From positions 32,335,047 through 32,399,046 of the forward strand of contig OZ020489.1 of assembly GCA_963971405.1 (NCBI GenBank): a stretch of DNA of 64,000 nt, written 5' to 3'. Numbering within the stretch: the stretch's first letter is position 1; every line of letters starts with the position of its first letter. The stretch is from Psococerastis gibbosa (lineage: Eukaryota > Arthropoda > Insecta > Psocodea > Psocidae). This document shows, piece by piece, positions 11,074 to 21,274 of this stretch. The translations under genes were made by a program, and so were the position numbers. The notes under the pieces were generated by a model, which was not told the DNA's origin, did no database searches, and saw nothing but the letters and a program-made list of their open reading frames with translations.

Positions 11074-11503
11074 GGCGGCTATTCCATCTGTCAATAATCG
11101 ATCATTTGTGCGTCAATAATTGATGAGATTTTTTTACTCTATGATATTGTCCATTTTAACTTCCTCATGTTAAAATTGATCAATTATCATAGAGTAAAAT
11201 CACGCTTTGCAAACAATAACAAACTAAAATTAAACAATGGAGTTGTCTGGAGATGATAAATAATTTAAAATAATTTCTTGAGAACGAACGAATTATTTCG
11301 AAATTTGAATCATAAAATTTCTTGTAGATTATAAAATTAAAAGAAAGACGGTGGGCAAACTTACAGAATTGGAAGAAATTGACAAAATGGTCAAATATTG
11401 AAGACAAGTGGAATGAGGTGTAAAAATATCAATGCAACATTGAAGATTATCCGTCGTGGACAAAATCAAAATTGAAGAAAAATTGACAGATGGAATAGCC
11501 GCC
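11074..11503. mobile_element. 430-bp PIF/Harbinger-like element with exact TTA target duplication
   Basis: Terminal inverted repeats GGCGGCTATTCCATCTGTCA and inverse are flanked by TTA on both sides (11071-11073 and 11504-11506). This is the 3-bp duplication typical of PIF/Harbinger. The interior holds a plus-strand ATG (11237) followed by a frame that soon meets stops. It shares its leader with 7220-7275, so it is probably a deletion derivative of a longer element. No transposase domain is intact. Confidence 0.75.
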
Positions 11504-11523
11504 TTATTATTGAATTAAGATGA

Positions 11524-11578
11524 TTTCACTCATTGTTAAAATTAACTTTGTATAGTTAATTTTAACAATGGAGTGAAA
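11524..11578. repeat. Short perfect-stem palindrome
   Basis: Arms of 24-25 bases (TTTCACTCATTGTTAAAATT.. and its inverse, one bulge) flank a 6-base loop. It sits 20 bp right of the PIF-like element, next to AT-rich sequence. Probably the remains of another small inverted-repeat element. Confidence 0.6.
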
Positions 11579-12230
11579 GCAAGTTTTACAAAGTTACTAA
11601 GGAGACTATTATGTTTAAAATGATTTCGGTCAATATGGCTAATATCATACAGTATCACATTCTTTAAGCACTGGGGCACAGTACAGCATGCCGGGGACGA
11701 TGCGGTGCTTAGAGAAGCATCATTAATTAACACTGCGATTAAAGGTCTTATATTGTATTTAGTAATTTAGTAAAGGTGGCGTGTCGAAGGGTACGGGGCA
11801 TGATGAAGCGAAGCCTTGCAAATCCCTCGGGAAATGAAAGACGCGACTAAAGGCGGGTTATTCCGGGGATATTGAGTCCCCATGTAATCTATATCAATAT
11901 TTGCAAGGCGCTCCGATAACGGGCGATAGCGGACCCCCCAACACATCCAGTCCAACATTTTTCCTCATATTTTTTTTTTCATTTTATCATAAACTGCGGA
12001 CATTTTCTGGTTTGTTAGCTTGCGGTTTCCTTGGGTGTCCTCGATTTTGCTGTCTCGGGAAAAGATTAAAATCGTGTTTGTGCATTTGTTACGGTATTTT
12101 TGCAGGGGGGTCCTAGAAAGTGGCATGTTGGGGAATTTCGCAGATTTATTTAAGGGTTTCTTGCGGTATTCGGCAACAATTTTATTTTTATATTACAAAC
12201 TAGTTACTTATGGTAACCCTTCCGTTATTA

Positions 12231-12389
12231 GTACCGTAAACAGAGGTGACTTTGCTCACTTGTTTTTTGCGATCGTGGGTTGATTCCAATTTTTCTAGCT
12301 ACAAAATAACCGCTGTAATTAACTTTATAGTTTAAATCGAGGTGGGAAATGTCAATTCCTATGAGCAAAGTCACCTCAACTTACGGTAC
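12231..12389. mobile_element. 159-bp TIR element
   Basis: 28-bp inverted ends (GTACCGTAA..., AGGTGACTTTGCTCA and inverse) differ at only three positions. No related copy or target duplication was found in this window. A stand-alone MITE is the likeliest reading. Confidence 0.6.
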
Positions 12390-12689
12390 GCCTGCACCCC
12401 CTCCTACTGGATAAGTCCTAACTCAGTGATTTCAGAAGCGGAATAAATCAGCATGTACACTATGTGGTTTCGCCACCTCAGGTCTATTAAAATTCAAAAT
12501 CCTTATTAATTATTCATCAAAGTTCAAAATTCATCTAATTACAAAACTATCAAAATTAGCAGAGCCCCCTTTCCATCCCCCCTTTTAAATCAAATACCAT
12601 GCCAACCCCCCTCCGTTCAGGGATTAATCCACATCTTTCATAAAATTCATATTAAGTAAATAACGGTTTTTATCGAGCAGTCTCCAGCC

Positions 12690-12850
12690 TGACATGTCAT
12701 GCCACAGCACAACGCGCCCTGCAGGAAAGCCAACTTAGTGAGAGAACGATGTGGACGTTTCGCGAAATACATGCAAGCGTCAAACTACACATCAAGCGAA
12801 ATGACACCAATGGCTCCACATTCTATACGCTTTCAGCGGTTAACTAGTCT
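12690..12850 (+). pseudogene. Tc1/mariner-like transposase remnant (weak)
   Basis: The frame from 12699 begins PQHNAPCRKANLVRE and later reads MAPHSIRF. This resembles the Tc1-type block Q-D-N-A-P-C-H-x-A-x-L-V followed by W-P-P-x-S-P-D. If correct, the catalytic Asp is replaced by His and the second block is corrupt, so it is inactive. No terminal repeats were found. Chance similarity over about 15 residues cannot be excluded. Confidence 0.4.
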
Positions 12851-12977
12851 TCAGGTTGCACGAGGAACAGTTAATCCGTTTCTGCGGTGTTTGTCTGTAG
12901 CTGGTCGTATGAGACCTGGTGAGTGGTCCCAGAAATATAGAGTATACTTTCATTTCACTATAGTACTACAAATATAG

Positions 12978-14320
12978 AACTCTACCCCAAGCCGCAAGAT
13001 ATGGAGAAGAATCTGCCGTGTCGGTGATAAAGCGAAGAGGAAGAGAGACAGAGTGACCTACTGAGCCCGCTGAAAATATGCCTTCCTTTTTTAAAACGGG
13101 ATTGAGACATTTACAAATTCGCATGAAAATACAATTGCAGTAGCTCATGCTAATTGGTCGTTAAAACGGCATATAGCTGAACGATGATTAACAAATTACA
13201 GTGTGAGCTTTTATTATCGTGTGCATTTCCGCCGCTCTATTCACTGTGTCATTCCATAAAGGGCAGTTAGCTGACTAGGGCTTGACTGATGTTTTCACCT
13301 TAATCTTACTGTATGGTGTAAATTACAGGGTGTCCAATCCCTTTTACTTTGCTCCTTCATACTCATTGCCTCCCATCGATTTTATCCACGTTGCTATTAT
13401 GCTATAGCAATGGCGGAAGTTGTTTGGAAAGTTGTAGCGTAGGTCCTTTTTGACAAAGGCACGGAGGTATCTGGTTGTAGCCCAGCCTATTTCAAAAACC
13501 TCCGATTTCCAATTGGCGTGTTACTACAGTTTTAAGAACTTTTCTTAAACATTTTAACCCATCTTGTTATCGTATTGGACTGTGACACTAAACATTAGCA
13601 CATCCTGAAGTTTGCTTTTTGTCTGACATTATTGTTATTGTTTCCGAATGAATTTCTAGCCACTACCACCGACTGCAAGTGCCAATGGTCAAGCTCAGAT
13701 GTGCTTACCATTGACATTGTAACGGGCGTTAGCTCGACGTAACCTAGTATGGTCAAACAATGATACAAGGGGAAGTTAAACAAACTGAAACTTACGCCTA
13801 TGCGTTTGGTACGCATCCCCAAGTACCTGAATTGGCTAGTCCGCTAGTACCTAACGGACAGACTGTTAATTGTACTGCCTTTGAATGCACCGTTTAAATC
13901 ATGCAATTTCGTCGAGGTGCACGTACAAAGTACATTCAGTGCATGACCTGGAGATGTCTCAAACACCGTCATTCCCCCCGTTACCTCTCCCTTACCTCCC
14001 AGGTACTGATATGTTCTGCGTTTGCCAGCTAAACTTACCCATAGAACAAAACCAATGGTGAGAGGGGGGGGGGCAGGGGCTTGCAGATGGCCGCAAGGTT
14101 TAAATGATGTTGACAGGTGGTTTTGTTTCCCATGCATTTACGTTGTTGAACGTCGAGCTAAAGCTTTAAATACAAATTTGCTGTGTGCAGTCTCGTTGAA
14201 AAGGCATTTCTTTTCATTAGTCAATTGTAAATGCAGCTTGCAGTTTTTAGTTGATTATCAGTCAACTACCATGTTTTTTTAGTTTCTTCAGATTAGTAAG
14301 AATTGAACGTTCAAGATAAT
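12978..14320. other. No gene seen
   Basis: No recognised protein. The block CCATTGACATTGTAA..G..TAGCTCGAC near 13710 recurs near 55217, so part of this interval is dispersed repeat. A G-tract lies at about 14063-14072. Confidence 0.4.
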
Positions 14321-14329
14321 ACAATTAGC

Positions 14330-14515
14330 ACAAGCTTCAGCTGCATCATAAGAGGAACCATAGAAGGTGTCAACCCACCTGGGCGCCCAAGAAATGAATA
14401 TCTGCGGCAAGTGATGGAGGATGTAGGGGCCAGTACATACGCGGAGCTGAGGAGGAGGTGCCAGGATCGAGGGGAGTGGAGGCATCGATGCCACATGTTG
14501 CTGCCAACCGGCTAG
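14330..14515 (+). pseudogene. LINE reverse-transcriptase C-terminal tail (RTE-like)
   Basis: The frame ending at 14513-14515 reads IRGTIEGVNPPGRPRNEYLR, then DVGASTYAELRRRCQDRGEW. This is the same domain ending as at 1651-1818, with the better preserved GRPR motif. Nothing upstream encodes the rest of the enzyme, so it is a 5'-truncated fragment. Its strand and family match the 1.7-kb copy. Confidence 0.75.
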
Positions 14516-14754
14516 TGGCTGTAACCTGTAGCCGATTCAGAGACATGCCAAGACGATTCTTACATTTTATAATTGAACCAATGGAACCCCCTGCCCCATT
14601 TTTTTTATTTTTTTATTTATTTTTTTTTAAAGGGAGCCCCAACCTTGCTCCGGAAATGGTGATGGCCGACCCGGTAATGAACCAGCTGGTTTCGAGTACC
14701 AGTGCCATCTCCCGAAAAATCAGAAGGGAAGGAGAAAGAGTCTGCCCGAAGGCA

Positions 14755-15233
14755 TTAGACCCTTGTCTTCATAGGAGAGCGTAACTGTGGTGTGAACAGA
14801 ATAGAGAGAAGGAAAAGGCCTCTAACAACAAAAACAACAGAGATTGGCAGTGGGTTGACACCAATATTAGAAGATGGAGGAGGTCGCAAATCGGTTGGAG
14901 TTACGCCAGGCAACAACGACGTTTGACCAGAGATCCCCAACTGCTGCGTACTAAAGCTTAGCACAGAAGCAATTGGTGGAGGGTTGAAACCAAGACTTCT
15001 TGGGGGAGGCTGGTGAGAGACTGCGTTTGCAATGGTGACAGATTGGCCTCGAAAAGTGGAGCTTGGCTGGTTGAGCTTTGGTATGCCACCGATTTGGGCG
15101 GTCCTAAGGCATCACGTGAATACTGTGAAGGCCTTGCTTGACTTGGCCGAATAGACGAAAAGGTCTCTAGGGCAAAAAAACCTCCTCGTATGTCAGAATG
15201 AGCCTGCATTAAAACACAGCAGTCATTGGGCAA
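14755..15233 (-). other. Two adjacent open frames, unrecognised
   Basis: Minus-strand frames 15233-14958 (91 codons) and 14964-14755 (69 codons) overlap by a few bases in different registers. The first is rich in Ser, Pro, Gln and Leu. Base composition here is more balanced than in the flanks. This may be a frameshifted remnant of a repeat ORF or chance; I recognise no domain. Confidence 0.2.
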
Positions 15234-15654
15234 GGGGTTAAGTTAACCAGGCTGCAGATCGTCATTTATATAAGATCAGAACCTCTCCTCGCCCCGGTAA
15301 TAAAACGCCATATCATCCCTTTTTTGTATAAAAGTCGCAGCTGCTTATACTGTTTTATGGAGTATCGTTAAGTCGGAAATAAAGCGATAAGGAGAACGTT
15401 ACAGAATTTATCGGCCTGGTGAGAGGGAAAATTTAATAGGTGCTCCTTCCATTGCTGATGTTATTACTTTATTAACTTAAATGAGAAAATAGGTTTATAT
15501 CGTATTATCTATTTTCCGGAATGACAACCTTCGAAATTGAAATTATAGGCTTTAATATAAGGGTGGTATGCCTAGACTTTTATTTAGCGAAGATTGCAAC
15601 GCCCCTTAAACACACCTTTCCGTAAATAATAATCGTTTCCTTTTTATGTTTTTT

Positions 15655-15860
15655 TACATATTTTAACAAGATTATATCTTAGTACATATTACGTAAAACA
15701 CGACCGGGTTCGACCTTAAGTCATCGTCAAGTGAGCCTAAAATTAATTTAAAACATGTAATTACAAGCTTACAAGTTTAAGAGTTTTAAGCTTATTTGAC
15801 GATTTTTTTTTGTTGTGTTTTACGTATTTACTAAGATATTATAATCTTATTAAAAATACA
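15655..15860. mobile_element. Foldback repeat with GACGATGACTTAAGGTCGA motif
   Basis: Inverted arms (about 15660-15735 and 15789-15856) share AAGATTATA-TCTTAGTA, TACGTAAAACAC and CGTCAA-TGAGC. The reverse complement of the left arm contains GACGATGACTTAAGGTCGAA. I associate that motif with retroelement untranslated regions in animals, from memory and unverified. Length about 205 bp. Confidence 0.55.
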
Positions 15861-16012
15861 CCTTTACGTTACTTTCCAATAGGAAAGTGCATTTGAAAAG
15901 CGTTTTCTTACTTGTTATAAGGGAATCTGGAAAAAATATTATATTGCTATCGTATGAATTTTGGCCATGGACTGACTGGTATGCAAGCTAATAATATAAT
16001 GCACAAGCTGAG

Positions 16013-16128
16013 ACAATGAGAAATATGGTTTTGACGTGGTAGCAGACATTTTTAGTATGTCTTTAATGTCTGCTAAAACGTCAATTTCATATTTCTCATT
16101 GACCATTGACGTATGTGGACACCCCGCC
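16013..16128. mobile_element. Left-truncated PIF/Harbinger-like MITE
   Basis: It carries GACGTGGTAGCAGACATTTT, TGTCTGCTAAAACGTCAAT and the right end ACGTATGTGGACACCCCGCC followed by TTA. The left end is cut off inside the inverted repeat and replaced by family C repeat sequence (from about 15955). Confidence 0.7.
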
Positions 16129-16221
16129 TTAGCACAATCTAACAGGCGACGACATGACCTAACCCAATACAGATACGAGTCTGGCACCCGCTCTTAGTCA
16201 TTAGTGTGAACACTTACTGTT

Positions 16222-16440
16222 GGAGGTGACTCGTATCTGTACTTGGTTAAGTCATGCTTTCGCCTGTTACATTGCCTCGGTAGTAAGCTTGTCTCAGCTT
16301 GTCTATTATCGCTTGTAGCCGGTGTAGGTTGACATCGAGGACATAATTATACCAGTTTGCCAATGGCCAAAAATGCTTACGGGAACAATATAAATAATGG
16401 CCGAAATCCATGGGGTCGTTGGCAATTGACCAATTGACCA
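16222..16440 (-). mobile_element. SINE-like repeat family C, longest copy
   Basis: The fullest copy of the family seen at 8193-8372. On the minus strand it runs from GGCCAAT.GCAAACTGG through GATGTCAACCTACACCGGCT and GACAAGCTGAGACAAGCTTA to ATGACTTAACCAAGTACAGA. A fragment (16133-16198) lies just upstream in the opposite orientation. Function unknown. Confidence 0.6.
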
Positions 16441-16591
16441 ATTGGCCGCTTTAAGTAGGTTTAGGTTCACAAAAAGTTCTTCTGGACATTATTATTAAAT
16501 ACTGTTGGAGGTATGTTGGAGTATTATATGGTATTACTGGCATTAAACTAACTTTGGTTGAAGAAAACTTCTCGTTATAACCGAAATTAGA

Positions 16592-16689
16592 GGCTGGATT
16601 CTAGCCCACGATCTGCACCTATCCGGGGCATCGTCTTAACCGCGTGACGATGCCCCGGGTAGGTGCAGATCGTGGGTTAGAATCCAGCC
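16592..16689. repeat. Palindrome of a tRNA-like SINE head (44-bp arms)
   Basis: Arms 16592-16635 and 16646-16689 are inverted copies with a 10-base loop. Each arm contains GATGCCCCGG, GATCGTGGG and AATCCAGCC, matching the anticodon-to-T-arm part of the tRNA-like sequence at 33640-33711. To the left (16535-16590) lies a copy of the repeat tail that forms the palindrome at 33324-33494. The transcript would form a long hairpin. Confidence 0.8.
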
Positions 16690-16714
16690 AAGTCCAATTT
16701 CGGTTACTGTTTTA

Positions 16715-16858
16715 GGTGACTCTAGACGCCATGCGATCGGAGACGTGTCGTAACTCAATACGGGTACTAACCTACCTTAGAGGCGACTGAAGAGGTCAAT
16801 CGGATACATACAATTAATTGTTTGTGTGCGATTAATCTTTTTAAAATAAATAAATAAT
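16715..16858 (+). mobile_element. 5'-truncated SINE family B copy
   Basis: It contains GACGCCATGCGATCGGAGAC, GTGTCGTAACTCAATACGGG, AGAGGCGACTGAAGAGGTCA and an A-rich tail, all matching the copies at 28.6 and 48.2 kb. The head is missing. Confidence 0.75.
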
Positions 16859-17553
16859 GTAGCAACCGTAAAATTTGCGCCATGTTGTACGGATTGGACA
16901 GCAATAGGTTAGCAAAACAATGCCTATGTGTGGATTCTTAAAGGAAAAGGGGAAGTAAGAGATTTTAGGAAAAGTTGGAACTCTTATCCCCAATATTTCA
17001 AAATAGTTTGTGTTGGCTGAGCTTGCTCATCAAGTACTTTCTGTCCAAACTTTGAAATTTAGTAAGAAGTTTAAGATGTCTGTCCCTTAAAGCTCTAGCT
17101 TCATTTATTATAGAGCTATCTTTTTTTTTGGGGGGGGGGGCAACTTCCAAGTTCCAATCGTTGACCTTTCCTGCGAATTTTGACAGTTTTTACCTATTCT
17201 GCCTGCTACACTATACCCCAGTTAATAGAGAGGTGAATTATGAATGCGATGGTGGCCTTTCGGATCCAGTCGGAAGTTTCCGTAACGGCAGCAATTTTTC
17301 TCTCTCTCTGGATGCGCTTTATTTATATTAATCGTTGTCTAATTTTTTCAGGTTTGGGTAAATGCTGCTGTCGTTCATAGTTGCTATTTTTCTTACCCCT
17401 CAAATCAAAAGATCTTCTACCTGGCTTCAGGCCTGAACCTGTTACGAGTATACTTTTAATTAAGCCTACAGGGTTTTTAGTACCTTTAGTGCTTTACCTA
17501 CAGTCGAAAGAGGGCGGAATGGAGCTCCCCCGCCAGTTATGGTCTACCCTTAA

Positions 17554-17936
17554 GAGTGTACAGCCCGTAGGAAATTGGCAGCGCGAAATTTAACACTTTT
17601 TATTTTTTATTTAATTAACTAAGCATGTTATTAAAGATTTGGCTCATCAAAGTTGTAGAAGACTACTTCATGCATCATATAATAAGGTATTTTTAGTTTT
17701 CGAAATTGTATTTTTTTTTTAAATCGATAATACGTGAAAATTTATTGTTTATAAAATATTTGCATGTTTATGAAAAAACTACAATTTCGAAAACTAAAAA
17801 TACCTTATTATATGATGCATGAAGTAGTCTTCTACAACTTTGATGAGCCAAATCTTTAATAACATGCTTAGTTAATTAAATAAAAAATAAAAAGTGTTAA
17901 ATTTCGCGCTGCCAATTTCCTACGGGCTGTACACTC
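17554..17936. mobile_element. TTAA-type foldback MITE, copy 2 (best preserved)
   Basis: A 383-bp foldback beginning GAGTGTACAGCCCGTAGGAA, flanked by TTAA on both sides (17550-17553 and 17937-17940). The arms (about 185 bp) are nearly identical inverted copies down to the central AT stretch. The exact TTAA duplication makes this the clearest family member. Confidence 0.9.
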
Positions 17937-17955
17937 TTAACTGTAATTTTTTTAT

Positions 17956-18040
17956 ATTTTTTATAAGAAGATTAATCACATACAAACAATTTAATGAATG
18001 TATCCGATTGACCTTTTCAGTCGCCTCTGTAGTGATGAGT
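17956..18040 (-). mobile_element. 3' fragment of SINE family B
   Basis: Reverse complement holds AGGCGACTGAAAAGGTCAAT and ATACATTCATTAAATTG, the 3' part of family B. It directly follows the TTAA foldback element. Confidence 0.65.
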
Positions 18041-18486
18041 ACGACAGTGCCCGTACCTGATGGACATTGCACAGGTAGGGGTAGTTGAGAGCGCGATCTG
18101 CGACTATGGCCTATGGGTCACTACACAGATAATTGGACACCACGCCCCCCAGAGATCTTTTCCTATTGGGTTGCGAATAGCCACAACACCTTCTAACCCC
18201 TGATGCCATCCAATACCTAATGTCTGGAATGTTTTACTTCTTTATAATGCTGACGTACCTACGGTACATTTATCTATTTATCTATATACTTGACGTGTAT
18301 TTCTTGTACTAGTTTGTACTACTTGTGCGTGCTATTTATACATTGTGGTATTTTGTTTAGTTGACACTGTGCTTAAAAGCTCTTGTATGTTAACTCTATC
18401 ATAATATATACTATGGAAAATAATACTATTAAGCATTGGTTCTATAAGTTTTGAAACTGCGCTTACAATTAATCAATGCGTAGATT

Positions 18487-18768
18487 CAGGGGCGTGAAGT
18501 TGGTAGGGGCACGGACCATTTTGACCCCCCCCCCCCTGCCTCGAGCATTGTAAGACGTGGTTCAATGTTCATGGAGACCCCCGGGCCCCTTTACAGTTAT
18601 ATGAATATAGGCATTCCTTTTTTAGCATTGTAAAATCTACAGCTATACTTTACTACTATTAAAATCCGTAAAACCTTACTATTTTTAATTTTTCCTTATC
18701 CTGCCTGATGACGTCATAAGGTCTACTCAGTTTTGCCCCCACCATCATTCTAAAACTTTACGCCTCTG
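18487..18768. mobile_element. Possible hAT-like MITE
   Basis: The ends CAGGGGCGTGAAGTT and AACTTTACGCCTCTG are inverted copies (13 of 15 match). Target duplications are imperfect at best. A C-tract lies inside (about 18526). Confidence 0.4.
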
Positions 18769-19189
18769 CCTGCAGATTACGACAAAAGGCCCTATTACGA
18801 GTATAAGTTTAAAATGTGTAGGGCCTACGCTGCATAACTTTAAGATGTGAGTCTATAGGTTAAATGATAGCAGTAATCTCCGTTAATGGCTTAGCAATAT
18901 CTTATCATACGGGATGTCACCGTTTAAGATTCGGGTTTGTGTTGACTCACCTCTATCTAAACTTACCCGCCGATTAGTGGTAAATTAACATTTTTTATCT
19001 TGCTTGTGGGTGTCAGACTGCATTGAGTCAGTTTTATTTTGTTTATTTTTACATTTTCTTTATCTAGTAGGCTCGTCAGTAACCAATAATTGGTATGATA
19101 TTTTTCCCACGGAACAGGAAGTGTTTTGAGGACATCCTCTCCCAACCATAAGGCCATATCAGTCAATGTATCAGTAAATATAAATACTC

Positions 19190-19955
19190 CGATACTCCGC
19201 AAGGTGTATGGACCAGTGCAAAATCAGGGAGAGTGGGAGGGACAGAGAGAGTGGCTTACTTTTTACTTTCTCGTGTCCAGGCGAACATCCCAAAATCGGG
19301 TGAAGTCGTAGGCAGCACTGTTGGCCTGCCATAGGTCATCCCTCGTGCATTGGACCGGGCATAGGCTGCACTGGAACAGGTGGTCCATATCCTGCCTCTG
19401 ACCACACGAGCACATGGTGTTGCTTTCGTCTGTCTGGCCCCATCTCGCCCTATTGGTTTTCACAGGGGCTGCGCCGGAGCGGAGTTGGTTCAGCACCGCC
19501 CACGTTCTCCATTTAAAGTGGATCCCGGTGGTGCTGACGGGCGCGGGTGGGTACCAGGTTGGAGGTTCCACGGTAACATGGCTGAGGAATGTTCGCCTGG
19601 ACACGAGAAAGTAAAGTAATGTAAGAGAGAGTGGTGTATCTGTAGAAATGACGAGCTCTACACTATATCCCGAGAACCTGCGATAGTAGCCGAAATCAAG
19701 AGAGCCCGCATCAGGTGGCTAGGGCACGTGGAACGAATGCCAGACCATAGGGCAACAAGAGCAGCCTTACACAAGGTGCCCCAAGGGAGAATACCAATGG
19801 GACGACCACGGATGCCATGGCTGGACGATGTCGAGGTGGATCCGGCGATCCATGGCGTCAATGACTGGCGAAGAAGTGTGCAGGACCGCGCAGGCTGGGG
19901 CGATGTGGCAAAGCAGGCCAAGGCCGCACGGGCCGTAGTGCCAAGGAGTAACTAA
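19190..19955 (+). pseudogene. RTE-like LINE C-terminal fragment, split by a TIR element
   Basis: The frame reads ILRKVYGPVQNQGEWEGQRE up to 19254. After the insertion it resumes at 19635 with CICRNDELYTISREP, AEIKRARIRWLGHVERMPDH, GRPRMPWLDDV and DWRRSVQDRAGW, ending at the stop 19953-19955. These are consecutive blocks of a LINE ORF2 C-terminus. Removing the element 19255-19625 plus one 9-bp duplication joins both parts in the same frame, so the split is due to that later insertion. The reverse-transcriptase core is absent. Confidence 0.85.
19255..19625 (-). mobile_element. 371-bp TIR element containing an inverted LINE fragment
   Basis: It is flanked by the 9-bp repeat AGAGAGTGG (19246-19254 and 19626-19634). 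Its ends are inverted repeats of about 37 bp sharing TTTCTCGTGTCCAGGCGAAC. The interior (minus, 19604-19263) is open for 113 codons and reads RTFLSHV, RTWAVLNQLRSGAAPVKTNR and CSCGQRQDMDHLFQCSLCP. This is a LINE C-terminal tail of the type also at 39357-39545. Nine-base duplications with long inverted ends recall Mutator-like elements, which can capture host sequence. A relative with only one end is at 35334-35490. Confidence 0.8.
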
Positions 19956-21095
19956 GTATGGGATAACTATAGTACCATAAAAAATTAAAATACATACCCT
20001 ATATGTCTTCTACAACTTGAGCCAACCAATCTTTTATAACTTTCTTTGCAAAATAAACAATAAGTACGTTCCATATCTTCTTAACTAAAATACCAGAAGC
20101 CCGAACGCACATCACGCCACATGGCTAAGCCCAGCCCTCAACACTCTGGTAGAAAATAGTATGTTGATTTTGAGAGTCAAAATTACCATACCGTTTTGTA
20201 AGCGAAATAGTTTACAATTCTAGGTTTTAGTCCTTCATGACTGAACAATATTGCAATGGCAAGCTGATTTGATACATGGCTGTCTTAGCAGCAATTTACT
20301 GCAGATGGTTACAAAATGTTGAATGTTTCCCAGCTGATGCCTAGGAGCAATCCATCACAATTGTCTCCAATTTGGTAAGTTCGAAAATTAATATAAGATC
20401 CGTGGCATTATCAGTCTGGAATAATCTTCTTTCTTATCTATTATTACTGTTGCATGACTATGAGCCTTGGGGTAAAAAACACCTATCATCATCTTTTAAA
20501 TGGAAACATTAATTATTTTTAATATTTTGTATTTTTTTAAAGAACTGTTTGATCTATTATGAAGTGAACTTGTACTTTCCTCGACATGCGAAAATCTTTT
20601 CCCATAAATATATCGTCCCTTTCTCCAGCATTACACTGTTCGACGAAACTTAGTTTTCGAAAAAAAAAGAAAAAAAAATCTGGATTGTACATCAGAAAAT
20701 GATATTTTATAAACAATTTTAGCCTTATCATTTTCTCTTAGAAACTTTTTTGATTATTAAGTTTTCGCTGAATCTGTTACATTAAAGCACCTCTGTGAAA
20801 TTCTGCGATGGTGGGGAATGTTCATCCAGAGGTTTTTGGCTTAGTTTATGCTAACTGTTAGCAATTGAATTACCAACTATTACCGACTGTCATAACCGTT
20901 ATGGGGTGTCTTTCCAGTTGTAAATATACCCTCTAACATGTCATCTATCGCAGGATCAGGTGTAATCGTATTAGCAAACATGGTTCAATCAATTAATATA
21001 ATATAATTAATATAATAAACACTCCCCATTAGTAGTAAATATGGTGTCCGACATAGTCCGAATGCGACAAATACCCAAATGTTAATTAATACTCG
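19956..21095. other. No gene seen
   Basis: AT-rich, no protein or repeat match found within the window. A short tandem ATTAATATA pattern lies near 20992-21015. Confidence 0.4.
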
Positions 21096-21098
21096 ACT

Positions 21099-21274
21099 CC
21101 AGCAGCCTGATCATGGCGATTATAATACCGGTATTTATTTAATCCCCTGGTATTAAAAATGTATACAAGGTAATTTTATAATGGAAAGTGCTATTCAAAA
21201 TTTGTTGTTTACATTTTCAAAACCAGGGGATTAAATAAATACCGGGATTATAATCGCCATGACCAGACTGCTGG
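21099..21274. mobile_element. 176-bp TIR element with 52-bp arms
   Basis: Arms 21099-21150 and 21223-21274 match at 49 of 52 positions as inverted copies, beginning CCAGCAGCCTGATCATGGCG. The same end (ATCATGGCGATTATAATACC) begins the 521-bp element at 58369. The centre matches 1436-1582 on the other strand. Non-autonomous DNA element, superfamily unknown. Confidence 0.8.

Noticed and set aside
19380-19619. Plus-strand frames inside the 19.3-kb element
   Set aside because: Antisense to the LINE tail, which carries the recognisable motifs.
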